Below, one piece after another: positions 39,055 to 48,250 of a stretch of DNA of 64,000 nt. How positions within the stretch are numbered: the stretch's first letter is position 1; each line of letters opens with the position of its first letter. The stretch comes from Thauera humireducens (lineage in GTDB: Bacteria > Pseudomonadota > Gammaproteobacteria > Burkholderiales > Rhodocyclaceae), in the NCBI RefSeq assembly GCF_001051995.2, contig NZ_CP014646.1, forward strand, positions 4,030,001 to 4,094,000. Direction: 5' to 3'. Made by a program: the position numbers and the translations under genes. The notes under the pieces were generated by a model. It worked only from the letters and a program-made list of their open reading frames with translations, had not been told where the DNA came from and did not search any database.

Positions 39055-39799
39055 AGCCCCAGAAACTGTCTCCACCCGCCTCATCTACGGCTTCCATGCC
39101 GTTTCCGCCAAGCTACGCCACGCGCCGGATTCGGTGCTGGAAATCTTCCTGTCCGGCGATCGCAAGGACGCCCGAGTGCGCAAGTTCGTTGCCCAGGCCG
39201 AGGCCGCGGGCGCACGCATCACGTCCAGCGAAGGCGACAAGCTCGACGCGCTGGTCGGCACGCGGCGCCACCAGGGTGTGGTGGCCAAGGTCGACGCCAC
39301 GCGGCGCGACATCAAGCTCGCCGACGTGCTCGACAGCCTCGAAGAGAATGCGCTGATCCTGGTGCTCGACGGCGTGCAGGACCCGCACAACCTCGGCGCC
39401 TGCCTGCGCGTGGCCGACGCCGCCGGTGCGCATGCGGTGGTGGCGCCGAAGGATCGCGCGGTGGGCCTCAACGCCACGGCGGTCAAGGTCGCCAGCGGTG
39501 CGGCCGACACCGTGCCCTACATCACCGTCACCAACCTGGCCCGCGCACTGCGCGAGATGCAGGATGCCGGCGTGTGGGTGGTCGGTGCCGCCGGCGAGGC
39601 CGAGAAGTCTCTGTACGAGATCGACCAGAAGGTGCCCGTGGCCTGGGTGCTGGGTGCCGAAGGCGACGGCTTGCGCCGCCTGACGCGCGAGACCTGCGAC
39701 GAACTCGCCCGCATCCCGATGCACGGCAGTGTCGAGAGCCTGAACGTGTCGGTCGCCAGCGGCATCTGCCTGTTCGAGGCGCGTCGCCAGCGCGGCTGA
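39047..39799 (+). CDS. rlmB: 23S rRNA 2'-O-ribose methyltransferase (G2251)
   Basis: This 250-aa SpoU-family enzyme methylates G2251 of 23S rRNA. An N-terminal substrate-binding domain ('RLIYGFHAVSAKLRHAPDSV') precedes the knotted SPOUT domain with motif 1 'LDGVQDPHNLGACLRVADAA', motif 2 'AWVLGAEGDGLRRLTRETCD' and motif 3 'MHGSVESLNVSVASGICLFE'. The start is GTG at 39047, overlapping the rnr end by 8 bp. Confidence 0.96.
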   Translation: MAKAPETVSTRLIYGFHAVSAKLRHAPDSVLEIFLSGDRKDARVRKFVAQAEAAGARITSSEGDKLDALVGTRRHQGVVAKVDATRRDIKLADVLDSLEENALILVLDGVQDPHNLGACLRVADAAGAHAVVAPKDRAVGLNATAVKVASGAADTVPYITVTNLARALREMQDAGVWVVGAAGEAEKSLYEIDQKVPVAWVLGAEGDGLRRLTRETCDELARIPMHGSVESLNVSVASGICLFEARRQRG

Positions 39800-39845
39800 A
39801 CGGTTCCGGCGAGCCCCGTCTTTGGGGTAACCTCTCGCCCTTCGA

Positions 39846-40018
39846 GCTTCGGGGTGCCCGCGCCAGTCGCGGGAGAATCGGGAAAGCGGTGCAACTCCGC
39901 TGCGCGCCCAGCGCCGTGATGGGGATTGTCCGGGCATGGTTTGCCCAGCCACTGGTCCGCAAGGATCGGGAAGGCGCCCGGACGAGATGATCCACAGCCG
40001 GAAGACCGGCCCCGAAGC
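39846..40018 (+). promoter_or_regulatory. Cobalamin riboswitch before bluB
   Basis: The 276-bp gap before bluB has the features of the adenosylcobalamin riboswitch: the core GGGAAAGCGGTGCAACTCCGC, GCCACTGG and GGGAAGGC segments, and a B12 box at ~39995-40012 (AGCCGGAAGACCGGCC). The closing stem is clear: GCTTCGGGG (39846-39854) pairs with CCCCGAAGC (40010-40018). A hairpin at ~40026-40046 and the AAGGGG ribosome site follow, so B12 binding probably lowers bluB expression. Confidence 0.92.
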
Positions 40019-40075
40019 GTATCAAGCAGCCGCCTGGTCGGCGGTTGTCCACTGCTCTACGACAAGGGGAATTTC

Positions 40076-40816
40076 ATGAGCAGTCCTTCGCAGGCCGTCC
40101 AGACCGATCCGCAGTTCAGTGCCGAGGAGCGCGCCGCCGTCTATCGGGCCATCCACACCCGGCGCGACGTGCGCGGCCAGTTCCTGCCCGACCCGATCCC
40201 GGACGAGGTGCTCGCGCGCGTGCTGACGGCCGCCCACCATGCACCGTCGGTCGGCTTCATGCAGCCGTGGGACTTCGTGCTGGTGCGCTCGCGCGAAGTG
40301 CGGCAGAAGATCCAAGCCGACTTCCGCGCCGCCCATGCCGAGGCTGAGCTGATGTTCGAGGAAGGCAAGCGCGACACCTATCGCAAGCTCAAGCTCGAGG
40401 GCATCCTCGAGGCGCCGGTCAACCTGTGCATCACCTGCGACCGCAGCCGCAACGGCCCGGTGGTGATCGGCCGCACCCACATCGGCGCGATGGACGTCTA
40501 CAGCGCGGTGTGCGCGGTGCAGAACCTGTGGCTTGCCGCCCGCGCGGAGGGCCTGGGCGTGGGCTGGGTCAGCATCCTGCATCAGCAGACCCTGCGCGAG
40601 GCGCTCGGCATTCCGCAGGACATCGTGCCGATCGCCTATCTGTGCATCGGCTACGTCAGCCATTTCTATGACAAGCCCGAGCTGGAGTCGGCGGGCTGGC
40701 TCAAGCGCATGCCGCTGACCGAACTGCTGCACTTCGACGGCTGGCAGGGCAGGGCGGACGAGGCGGGCGAGCGGCTGGTCGACGAGATCGGGCGGGTGTG
40801 GCCGATCCTGAAGTAG
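40076..40816 (+). CDS. bluB: 5,6-dimethylbenzimidazole synthase BluB
   Basis: This 246-aa flavin-destructase of the nitroreductase fold turns reduced FMN and O2 into dimethylbenzimidazole, the lower ligand of B12. Typical are 'AVYRAIHTRRDVRGQFLPDP', 'APSVGFMQPWDFVLVRS', 'TCDRSRNGPVVIGRTHIGAM' and 'SVCAVQNLWLAARAEGLGVGW'-type helix ('YSAVCAVQNLWLAARAEG'). The start at 40076 follows AAGGGG. The cobalamin riboswitch just upstream supports the B12 role. No other cob gene is next to it. Confidence 0.95.
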   Translation: MSSPSQAVQTDPQFSAEERAAVYRAIHTRRDVRGQFLPDPIPDEVLARVLTAAHHAPSVGFMQPWDFVLVRSREVRQKIQADFRAAHAEAELMFEEGKRDTYRKLKLEGILEAPVNLCITCDRSRNGPVVIGRTHIGAMDVYSAVCAVQNLWLAARAEGLGVGWVSILHQQTLREALGIPQDIVPIAYLCIGYVSHFYDKPELESAGWLKRMPLTELLHFDGWQGRADEAGERLVDEIGRVWPILK

Positions 40817-40871
40817 GGGTTTCGACCGCGGCGGCCGTGCTCGACGCCTTGCCCTGGCAGCGGCTCAAGAT

Positions 40872-43634
40872 TCAGTCGGATAGGGTGGCGAGGAAGTCGC
40901 CCCAGGCCTCGATCGGCAAGGGCCTGCCGAACAGGTAGCCCTGATAGAACTCGCAGCCGTGCAGCCGCAGGAACTCGCGTTGCGTCGGCGTCTCGACACC
41001 TTCGGCGATCGTCTCGAGGCCGAGTGCGTGGCTCATCGACAGGATGGCCAGCACGATGGTCTCGCTGCCTTCGTCCTCCGTCATGTCGCGGATGAAGGAC
41101 TGGTCGATCTTGAGCTGGGCGAAGGGCAGGCGCTTGAGGTAGGACAGCGAGGAGTAGCCGGTGCCGAAATCGTCGAGTGCGAACTGGATGCCGAGCGTGC
41201 GCAACTGGTTCATGCGCGCCACGGTTTCGTCGAGATCCCCCAGGATCACGCTTTCGGTCAGCTCGAGCTTGAGCCGGCTCGGGTCGATGCCCGCGCCTTC
41301 GACCGTACGGCGCACCATGGCGAAGAAGTCCGCCTGGTGGAACTGCCGCGCGCTCACGTTGACCGCGATCGAAAGCTGGCGGGTTGCCGGCGCCTGTTGC
41401 CACTGCGCGATCTGTGCGCAGGCGGTGCTCAGCACCCACTGGCCGATCTGTACGATCAGGCCCGTGTCTTCGGCCAGCGGAATGAACTCGGCCGGCGAGA
41501 TCATCTTGCCGTCGGTGCCTGGCCAGCGGATCAGCGCCTCGGCACCGGCGAGCCGGCCGTGGCGGTCGACCTGGGGTTGATAGACGAGGCGGAAGCTGCC
41601 GGCCTGCAGGGCTTCGCGCAGGCCGATTTCCATGCGTGCGTGGGCATCGACGACCGCCTGCATTTCCGGATTGAAGAAGCGGATGGCGTTGCGTCCTTCT
41701 TCCTTTGCCCGGTAGAGCGCGACTTCGGCCTGCTTGAGCAGCATCTCGGGTGCGACCGCCTTGCCGCGGAACAGGCTCACGCCGATGCTCAGGGTAGCGT
41801 AGTGAGGCTCGTCGCCGTTCTCGCCGAGTGCGTAGGGCGCATCGAGTTCGGCGTGCAGCTTCCGCGCGATGAGCTCCGCGCGCGCGATGGCGTCGTCCTG
41901 ATTGTCGCCGATGTTCTCGATGACGATGGCGAAGTCGTCGTCGCCATGGCGGGCGACGGTGTCGTCCTCGCGCATGGCGGCGCGCAGGCGGTTGCCGAGT
42001 TCCTTCAGCAACTGGTCGCCGCTGGCATGGCCGCGCGAGTCGTTGAGTTGCTGGAAGCGGTCGACGTCGAGCAGCATCAGCATGCCCCAGGCTTCGCTGC
42101 GACCACTGCCGCGGATCGCCTGCTGCAGGCGGTCGCGCAGCAGGGCGCGGTTGGGGAGCCCGGTCAGCGCGTCGTAGTAGGCCAGCCGGTGCAGCAGCGC
42201 CTCGGACTGCTTGCGCTGGGTGATGTCTTCCTTGACCGCGACGTAGTGCGTGATGGTGCCGTCGGGCTGCTTGATCGGCGCGATCGTGGCCAGTTCGAGG
42301 TAGCTCGCGCCATCCTTGCGCGTGTTGTGGAACTCGCCGCGCCAGACCTCGCCCCGCAACAGCGTGGCCCACAACTCTTCATAGGTCTCGCGTGGCGTGA
42401 GGCCGGCATTGAGGATGCGCGGATTGCGGCCGATCGCTTCCTCGCGCGAGAAGCCGGTGATGCGGCAGAAGGCCTCGTTGACGTATTCGATGCGGGCGTT
42501 GGTACCGGTGATGACGATGCACTCCGGGCTCTGTTCGATCGCCATGGACAGCTGCCGCAGCTCGGCGTCGCGCCGTTCGATCTCGGTCGCCATGCGATCG
42601 ATGCCGGCCGTCACCTCGTCCAGTTCGCGCACCGAGGTGCCCGTACCGATGCGCGTGCCGAGGCTACCGGCAGCGATGCGTGCGACCGCGTCGCGCACGC
42701 GGACGGCCCACACCTCGATCAGCTGGTAGATGTAGAGCCGCGCGAGCAGCGCAGACAGGATCGTCACCGCCGCCAGCAGGGCGAGGTGGAGCTGGAAGCG
42801 GCGGTCGACGGCGTCGAGTGACTGCTCGAGCGGGGCGCCGATCGTCATCAGGCCGCTGTCGGGCGCAAAGCCGGGTGCCGCGACACCGTACAGGCGCCGC
42901 ATGCCGTCGAATCCGGGCAATTCGACAATCCCATTGCCTTCGGTCTGCGCCCGACGCAGCACGGCGAGCTGTTCGGGCGGGAGCACATGGTCGCGCCAGC
43001 GATCCGCATCAGGCTGGTGGGACAGGATCTTGCCTTCCATGCTGATCAGGCTGGCTTCCCAGCCCGGAGGCAGCTTGAAGTCGTCGATTAGCCGATCCAC
43101 CCAGTCGAGCGAGATCGAGGCGAACAGCACGCCGCGCACCTCGCCCTGTGGTCCGTGCAGCGGGTAGCCGAACGCCATGCCCGGCTTGCCGGAGATGCGG
43201 CCGACGATGAATTCGCCGTAGGTGATGCCTCCGCCCCGCATGCCTGCCTGGAACCAGGCGCGATGGGCGACATTGATCGCCTCGCCCGTCGATTGTGCGC
43301 TGCAGAACAGGCTGCCGTCAGGCAGGGCTGCGCCGATGTTGGTGAAGTCGTCGCGCGATATCAGCAGGCGCTGGGCGATCTTGTCGCAACTCGTGCCGTC
43401 GAGCGACTGCAGGTCGTTCGACCGCGCCATGATCCGCAGCACGAACTCAACCATCTGATGGGCGCCGAGCGCTTCGCGCCGGGCGGCGGCGAGGCGCTGC
43501 TCGATCTCCGCATGTGCGCGCTCGACAGCCTGCGTGCGCCGTTCCTGGTAGTCGACTAGCACGAACAGGAAGAGCGGCAGCACGGCGAGACCGATGGTCA
43601 GCCAGAGTCGCAGGTGCAGCGAATTACGCGTCAT
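40872..43634 (-). CDS. Membrane PAS-GGDEF-EAL signalling protein (degenerate GGDEF)
   Basis: This 920-aa protein has a TM helix (~11-27), a periplasmic Cache-like sensor domain (~30-275), a second TM (~278-300), HAMP-like segment, PAS (~365-490), GGDEF (~500-660) and EAL (~670-915). The GGDEF motif reads 'HGDDDF', so cyclase activity is doubtful. The EAL domain looks intact: 'EALIRW', 'ELTES', 'LDDFGTGYSSLSYLKRLP', 'KIDQSFIRD' and 'EGVET' are all present. It is most likely a c-di-GMP phosphodiesterase controlled by a periplasmic ligand. The target behaviour is unknown. Confidence 0.93.
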   Translation of the reverse strand: MTRNSLHLRLWLTIGLAVLPLFLFVLVDYQERRTQAVERAHAEIEQRLAAARREALGAHQMVEFVLRIMARSNDLQSLDGTSCDKIAQRLLISRDDFTNIGAALPDGSLFCSAQSTGEAINVAHRAWFQAGMRGGGITYGEFIVGRISGKPGMAFGYPLHGPQGEVRGVLFASISLDWVDRLIDDFKLPPGWEASLISMEGKILSHQPDADRWRDHVLPPEQLAVLRRAQTEGNGIVELPGFDGMRRLYGVAAPGFAPDSGLMTIGAPLEQSLDAVDRRFQLHLALLAAVTILSALLARLYIYQLIEVWAVRVRDAVARIAAGSLGTRIGTGTSVRELDEVTAGIDRMATEIERRDAELRQLSMAIEQSPECIVITGTNARIEYVNEAFCRITGFSREEAIGRNPRILNAGLTPRETYEELWATLLRGEVWRGEFHNTRKDGASYLELATIAPIKQPDGTITHYVAVKEDITQRKQSEALLHRLAYYDALTGLPNRALLRDRLQQAIRGSGRSEAWGMLMLLDVDRFQQLNDSRGHASGDQLLKELGNRLRAAMREDDTVARHGDDDFAIVIENIGDNQDDAIARAELIARKLHAELDAPYALGENGDEPHYATLSIGVSLFRGKAVAPEMLLKQAEVALYRAKEEGRNAIRFFNPEMQAVVDAHARMEIGLREALQAGSFRLVYQPQVDRHGRLAGAEALIRWPGTDGKMISPAEFIPLAEDTGLIVQIGQWVLSTACAQIAQWQQAPATRQLSIAVNVSARQFHQADFFAMVRRTVEGAGIDPSRLKLELTESVILGDLDETVARMNQLRTLGIQFALDDFGTGYSSLSYLKRLPFAQLKIDQSFIRDMTEDEGSETIVLAILSMSHALGLETIAEGVETPTQREFLRLHGCEFYQGYLFGRPLPIEAWGDFLATLSD

Positions 43635-43814
43635 CTCGTCCTTGGCATGGTTGGGTGGTCGGGGGCTGATTCAGGCACGGGGCGTCGCCAGCCCGCAATG
43701 TGCCCCAATTTGGGCAATCTGTCCCGTACGACGCTGGGGTGCTTGCCTAGTGCGTCACACTTCGCATCTTGCACCAAGGCGGTGGCTTTCGGCGGCGTCG
43801 TGTCTCTGCGATCG

Positions 43815-45674
43815 TCATAACGGCCATGCCCACAGCAGCATCGGCACCCCGACCGCCACCACTACGATCTCCAATGGCAGGCCCAGCTTCCAGTAGTCAC
43901 CGAAGCCGAAACCGCCCGGGCCGAGGATCAGGGTGTTGTTCTGGTGGCCGATCGGCGTCAGGAAGGCGCACGATGCGCCGATGGCCACCGCCATCAGGAA
44001 GGCGTCGGCATTGACGCCCAGCGCGGAGGCGGTACCGATGGCGATCGGGCACATCACGGCGGCCGTGGCGGCGTTGTTCATCAGGTCGGACAGGCACATG
44101 GTGACGACGAGGATCAGGAGCAGGCCAGCGACGGCGTGGCCCTGCGCCACATTGTCCATCAGCAGGCGGGCGATCAGGTCGGCGGTGCCGGTCGCTTCCA
44201 TTGCGCCCGCGACCGGGATCATGCTCGCTAGCAGCACGACGATGGGCCAGTCGATTGCGTCGTAGACCGCACGTGGCGGCACCGTGCTCAGGACCATCGA
44301 GGCGAGCACGCCGAGGGCGAACGCCACTGCCGCCGGCAGCACGTCGAAGGCGGCGACGACGATTGCCAGCACCATGATCGACACGGCTTCCCACGCCTTG
44401 CGCCGGTCGGGGATGTAGAGCTCGCGCGCGGCGAGCGGCACGCAGCCCTTGTCGGCAGCGAATTCCGCGATCGATTCGGGTGGTCCCTGCAACAGCAGCA
44501 GGTCGCCGGGCTGGATGGCGATCCTGCGCAGCCGCTTCATCGAGCGCCGTCCCTCGCGCGAGAGCGCCAGCAGATTGATGCCGTAGCGGGTGCGCAGCAT
44601 GATGTCGGTGGCCGAACGCCCGGCGAGCGGCGAGCCGGGCAGTGCCGCAAGTTCCATCAGCACGATCTCGCCCGACTTCGCGGCGGGCGCCTTGTCTTCG
44701 TCCTCCTCCCTCTCGTCACCGGGCTTCGTTGCTGCCTGCGGGCCGGATTGCGTGCCCGCTTCAGGCCCGTCGGTCTTCTCCGGCTTGACGGCCTCCTCCA
44801 GCTTCAGGCCCAGGATGGACAGCACGTCCGGCAGCGAGTCGGCCTCGGCCTCGATCATCAGGATGTCGCCGGCGTGGACCATGCGTCCCGGATTGGCCGC
44901 GATGAGGCGGACTTCCTTGTGCACCACGCCGACGATCTGTGCGTCGACATCGGCGAGCGCCTCCTCGATCTCGCGCAGCCTCAAGCCGGCGGCCTTGCTG
45001 TCCTCGGGGACACGCACCTCGGTGATGTAGGCCCCCGATTCGAAGCCCTCGATGCCCGCCTGCTTGCGCGCCGGCACGAGCCGCCAGCCCACGAGCGCGA
45101 CGAGCAGGATGCCGGCCAGGGCCACGGCGAGCCCGACCGGGGTGAAGTCGAACATGGCGAAGCCGCCCTGTCCGGCGGCGGCGCGGAAGCCCGACACGAT
45201 GAGGTTGGGCGGGGTGCCGATCAGGGTCGTCATGCCGCCGAGGATGGTGCCGAAGGCCAGCGGCATCAGGATCTGCCCGGGCGCGAGCCCGAGCCGGTCG
45301 GACAGGTGGATTGCCACCGGCATCAGCAGGGCCATGGCGCCGACGTTGTTCATGACGCTCGACAGCAGCGCACCGAGGCCCATCAGCGCGGCGAGGCTGA
45401 GCGTGCGACCGGCCTTTGCCGGCAGGATGGCGCGCGCCAGCGCATCCACCGCGCCGGAAGTCTGCAGGCCGCGGCTCAGGACCAGCACGCAGGCGACGGT
45501 GATGACGGCGGGGTGCCCGAAGCCCGCGAACGCGTCGCCGGGCTCGACCAGGCCGCCGAGCACGCAGGCGAGGAGCGCACCGGCGGCCACCATGTCGTGC
45601 CGCCATCGGCCCCACAGGAAGGCGCCGACGGTCGCGGCCAGGATGGCGAGGATCAGCAGCTGCTCGGGTTTCAT
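43815..45674 (-). CDS. SLC13/DASS-type permease with RCK_C domains
   Basis: This 619-aa permease has about five TM helices in residues 1-195, a cytoplasmic insert (~200-395) with two RCK_C/TrkA_C-like domains ('AYITEVRVPEDSKAAGLRLR', 'ELAALPGSPLAGRSATDIML') separated by an acidic Gly/Glu/Lys linker, and further TM helices to the end. 'GTILGGMTTLIGTPPNLIVS' and 'MNNAATAAVMCPIAIGTASA' are SLC13-type signatures. Relatives carry sulfate, dicarboxylates or other anions. The substrate cannot be read from sequence. No ribosome-coupled neighbour is seen. Confidence 0.88.
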   Translation of the reverse strand: MKPEQLLILAILAATVGAFLWGRWRHDMVAAGALLACVLGGLVEPGDAFAGFGHPAVITVACVLVLSRGLQTSGAVDALARAILPAKAGRTLSLAALMGLGALLSSVMNNVGAMALLMPVAIHLSDRLGLAPGQILMPLAFGTILGGMTTLIGTPPNLIVSGFRAAAGQGGFAMFDFTPVGLAVALAGILLVALVGWRLVPARKQAGIEGFESGAYITEVRVPEDSKAAGLRLREIEEALADVDAQIVGVVHKEVRLIAANPGRMVHAGDILMIEAEADSLPDVLSILGLKLEEAVKPEKTDGPEAGTQSGPQAATKPGDEREEDEDKAPAAKSGEIVLMELAALPGSPLAGRSATDIMLRTRYGINLLALSREGRRSMKRLRRIAIQPGDLLLLQGPPESIAEFAADKGCVPLAARELYIPDRRKAWEAVSIMVLAIVVAAFDVLPAAVAFALGVLASMVLSTVPPRAVYDAIDWPIVVLLASMIPVAGAMEATGTADLIARLLMDNVAQGHAVAGLLLILVVTMCLSDLMNNAATAAVMCPIAIGTASALGVNADAFLMAVAIGASCAFLTPIGHQNNTLILGPGGFGFGDYWKLGLPLEIVVVAVGVPMLLWAWPL

Positions 45675-45791
45675 CGGCGCCTCGGGTGCTCATGGCGGGC
45701 GTAGGGGTGTTCCCGGCCCGCCGCTTCCCCGGGGCGCGCCTGCTTCCAATATAGATGCCCGGCGCATGCCGGGTAAATGACGAAAAGGCGG

Positions 45792-45814
45792 CCGGGGGCG
45801 ATCGATGCCCCCGG
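45792..45814 (-). terminator. Terminator after the 471-aa unknown gene
   Basis: CCGGGGGC (45792-45799) and GCCCCCGG (45807-45814) form an 8-bp GC stem. Read on the minus strand it lies 8 bases past the stop codon and is followed shortly by CCTTTT. It separates this gene from the permease gene. Confidence 0.75.
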
Positions 45815-45822
45815 GCGCGGGC

Positions 45823-47238
45823 TTACTCGGTATCGAAGCCCAGCAGGCGGCTGTCGATGATGCGGCGGGCAACCGCGTCGGGCACATTGGCTTCCCAGTC
45901 ACCGCGGCCGCGGCGCAGGCCTTGCAGCACCTCGGTGACGTCGATATGCAGGTGGCCGTCGTCGTGCGGATGAACGGCCACGAGCTTCTTGTTGGTCACG
46001 AGGTGGGCGAGCAGGTGACGCAAGTTCTCGGGCACCTGGACGTTGTCGAGCGTGACCAGTTCGTCCGGCTGCGCGCCCGTCGGTCGTGAGGGATAGACGT
46101 ACACGTGGGTGTTGTCGGGGAAAAGCTTGCCGAAGGCTTCGAGGATGCCGCCTTCCAGACCCTCGTAGTACTTCTCGTCGAACAGGAAGTTGAAGTCGCG
46201 CACCGACAGCACGATGCCGATCGGCTTCTGCGTGTAGCGCCGCAGGTAGGCACGCAGGCGGAAGAAGCGCACGTAGTCGGAGATCATCACCGTGTAGCCC
46301 TGCGAGGTGAGCAGGTCCACGCGGGCAAGGAAGTCGGCGCCGTCGACGTTGTCGCCGCTGATCAGCGAGTTCATCGTGATCTCGGCCAGCTGCAGGATGC
46401 TGGTCTCGTCGACCGCGGCGAGCTGGCTGAACTGCTTCAGGCCGGAGGCCATCATGTCCACATTGACGCAAGTCACCGGCTTGAAGCTGCCGCGCATCAC
46501 CATCACCGGCTTGCGGTAGAACAGCTCGCCCGGCACCACGACCTCGCCGTCGGGGTTGAACACCACCGCGCGCGTCAGCCAGCTGCGGATCAGGTGCAGG
46601 TTCATCAGGCGGTTTTCCACTTCCTCGAAGTAGGGGCCGGAGAAGTGGATGAGGTCGACCTCGATGCGCTCGGGCGTGAGGCCGTCGCCCAGGCCCTCGA
46701 CGATCCATTCGGGCTGGTCATGGTGGAAGAAGGCGCCGTGGATCAGGTTCACGCCGAGGATGCCGAGCGCCTCGGACTGCTGCGCGTTGGTGTCGTCGAG
46801 CATGCGCACGTGCAGGATGACGTCGCTCGGCGCCGCGCCCGGATGCAGCTGCAGGCGCACGCCGATCCAGCCGTGGCATTCGTTCTTCTGCTTGAAGCTG
46901 CGCGCGGTCACCGTCGCCGCGTAGGCGAAGAAGGTGGTGTTCTTCGGCCGGATGTGGGCGAGGCGGTCCACCACCTGGGTGAACTCCTTGTCCAGCATCT
47001 GCAGCAGGCGGGCGCGGCTGACGTAGCGGTCGACGTGGCCGTAGATGTCGTCGCTGACGGCCATGTCGTAGGCCGACATGGTCTTGGCGATGGTGCCGGC
47101 GGCGGCACCGACCTGGAAGAAGCGGCGGGCCACTTCCTGCCCGGCGCCGATCTCGACGATGGAACCGTACTTGAACTTGTCGAGGTTGACCGCCAGCGCC
47201 TTCTGGTCGGTGGTCAGGATGGTGTCGCGTTTGCGCAT
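45823..47238 (-). CDS. Conserved protein of unknown function (471 aa)
   Basis: This soluble 471-aa protein starts 'MRKRDTILTTDQKALAVNLD'. It belongs to a widespread family that I recall also from cyanobacteria and that is often labelled 'TonB-dependent receptor' in databases. That label cannot be right here: there is no signal peptide, no plug and no barrel. Conserved-looking blocks are 'YGSIVEIGAGQEVARRFFQV', 'ECHGWIGVRLQLHPGA', 'VCVNVDM'-like 'VTCVNVDMMASGLKQF' and 'FDEKYYEGLEGGILEAFGKL'. The start at 47238 is chosen by this family-like N-terminus. The nitroreductase gene lies 37 bp upstream in the same direction, so the two may be co-transcribed. Confidence 0.8.
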   Translation of the reverse strand: MRKRDTILTTDQKALAVNLDKFKYGSIVEIGAGQEVARRFFQVGAAAGTIAKTMSAYDMAVSDDIYGHVDRYVSRARLLQMLDKEFTQVVDRLAHIRPKNTTFFAYAATVTARSFKQKNECHGWIGVRLQLHPGAAPSDVILHVRMLDDTNAQQSEALGILGVNLIHGAFFHHDQPEWIVEGLGDGLTPERIEVDLIHFSGPYFEEVENRLMNLHLIRSWLTRAVVFNPDGEVVVPGELFYRKPVMVMRGSFKPVTCVNVDMMASGLKQFSQLAAVDETSILQLAEITMNSLISGDNVDGADFLARVDLLTSQGYTVMISDYVRFFRLRAYLRRYTQKPIGIVLSVRDFNFLFDEKYYEGLEGGILEAFGKLFPDNTHVYVYPSRPTGAQPDELVTLDNVQVPENLRHLLAHLVTNKKLVAVHPHDDGHLHIDVTEVLQGLRRGRGDWEANVPDAVARRIIDSRLLGFDTE

Positions 47239-47275
47239 CGGTGCGTTCCTTGATGAGCGGGGCCGCGGGGCGGCC

Positions 47276-48097
47276 TTACTTGAGCTTGAAGCCGCGGTTG
47301 TGCAGCGCCTCGACCAGGCGGTCGCGTCCGGACAGCGTCTGTGGGCCGGCGATGCGCTTTGCCGAATGCACCGCCCAGGTGCCATGCACGTTCATCTGCT
47401 GTTCTTCGTAGAAGCGCGCCATGGTGGCGTTGTAGGCCTCGATGCCCGGTGCCTGGACCTCGAGCGAGTATTTCTCGTGGTGCAGCACCACCGACTGCGG
47501 CGGCCGCGGCTTGACTGCCGCGGGCTGGGCCGGGTCCGGGTGGCCGACGCACATGCCGAACACCGCGACCACGCCGGGCGGCAGGGCCAGCAGTTCGGCG
47601 ACCTTCTCCGGCTGGTTGCGCATGCCACCGATGTAGACCGTGCCGAGGCCGAGCGACTCGGCCGCAGCGACCGCGTTCTGGGCCGCCAGCGCGGCGTCGA
47701 TGACGCCGACGAGGAACATCTCGGTGTAGTCGAGCGCCTCCGCCGGACGGCCCGTCTTCTCGGCAAGATGGCGCAGACGGGCGAGATCGGCCAGCCACAC
47801 CAGCTGCAGCGGCGCGTCCTTCACGTGCGCCTGGCCGCCGGCGCACTCGGCGAGCGCGGCACGGGTTGCCGGATCGCGCACGGCCACCACGCTCCATGCC
47901 TGCAGGTTGGAGGAGCTGGCAGCCGATTGTGCTGCGGCGATGATCGCGGCGAGTTCGTCGTCGGCGACGGGATCGGGCAGGTAGGCGCGTACCGAGCGGT
48001 GATCGAGCAGGTGGTCGATGAGCGGCGAGCTGGCCGCCCGAAGCGAAAGGCCGAGATCGCCATAGCGGGCGCGCAGGCGTTGCGGGTCGAGAGACAT
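47276..48097 (-). CDS. NfsA-type flavin nitroreductase/NADPH oxidoreductase
   Basis: This 273-aa FMN-dependent oxidoreductase resembles the NfsA/FRP branch: 'LLDHRSVRAYLPDPVADDEL' (FMN phosphate-binding R-S-x-R), 'AAQSAASSSNLQAWSVVAVR', 'GLGTVYIGGMRNQPEKVAEL' and 'GMCVGHPDP'. Family members reduce nitro compounds, quinones or flavins with NADPH. The physiological substrate is not known. It is upstream of the 471-aa unknown gene and divergent from the acyl-CoA synthetase. Confidence 0.88.
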   Translation of the reverse strand: MSLDPQRLRARYGDLGLSLRAASSPLIDHLLDHRSVRAYLPDPVADDELAAIIAAAQSAASSSNLQAWSVVAVRDPATRAALAECAGGQAHVKDAPLQLVWLADLARLRHLAEKTGRPAEALDYTEMFLVGVIDAALAAQNAVAAAESLGLGTVYIGGMRNQPEKVAELLALPPGVVAVFGMCVGHPDPAQPAAVKPRPPQSVVLHHEKYSLEVQAPGIEAYNATMARFYEEQQMNVHGTWAVHSAKRIAGPQTLSGRDRLVEALHNRGFKLK

Positions 48098-48250
48098 GAA
48101 TCACTCCGGATGCTGCGGGAAAACCACAAGTATATTGGCGCAAGGCGACGCTTCGGCGATCCTCCCGCGGCAGGGGAAACGATTGCGTGCGCTGGTCGCC
48201 CCGCCGCGGCGGGTGCAAACGGGCAATGCGGATTTGATCTCGATGCAGGA

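Noticed and set aside
36043..39084. A 1013-codon open frame on the minus strand opposite rnr
   Set aside because: It is the codon-position mirror of a GC-rich gene. Its translation is low-complexity (L, G, R, H, V, D rich) with no recognisable family, and rnr on the other strand is certain.
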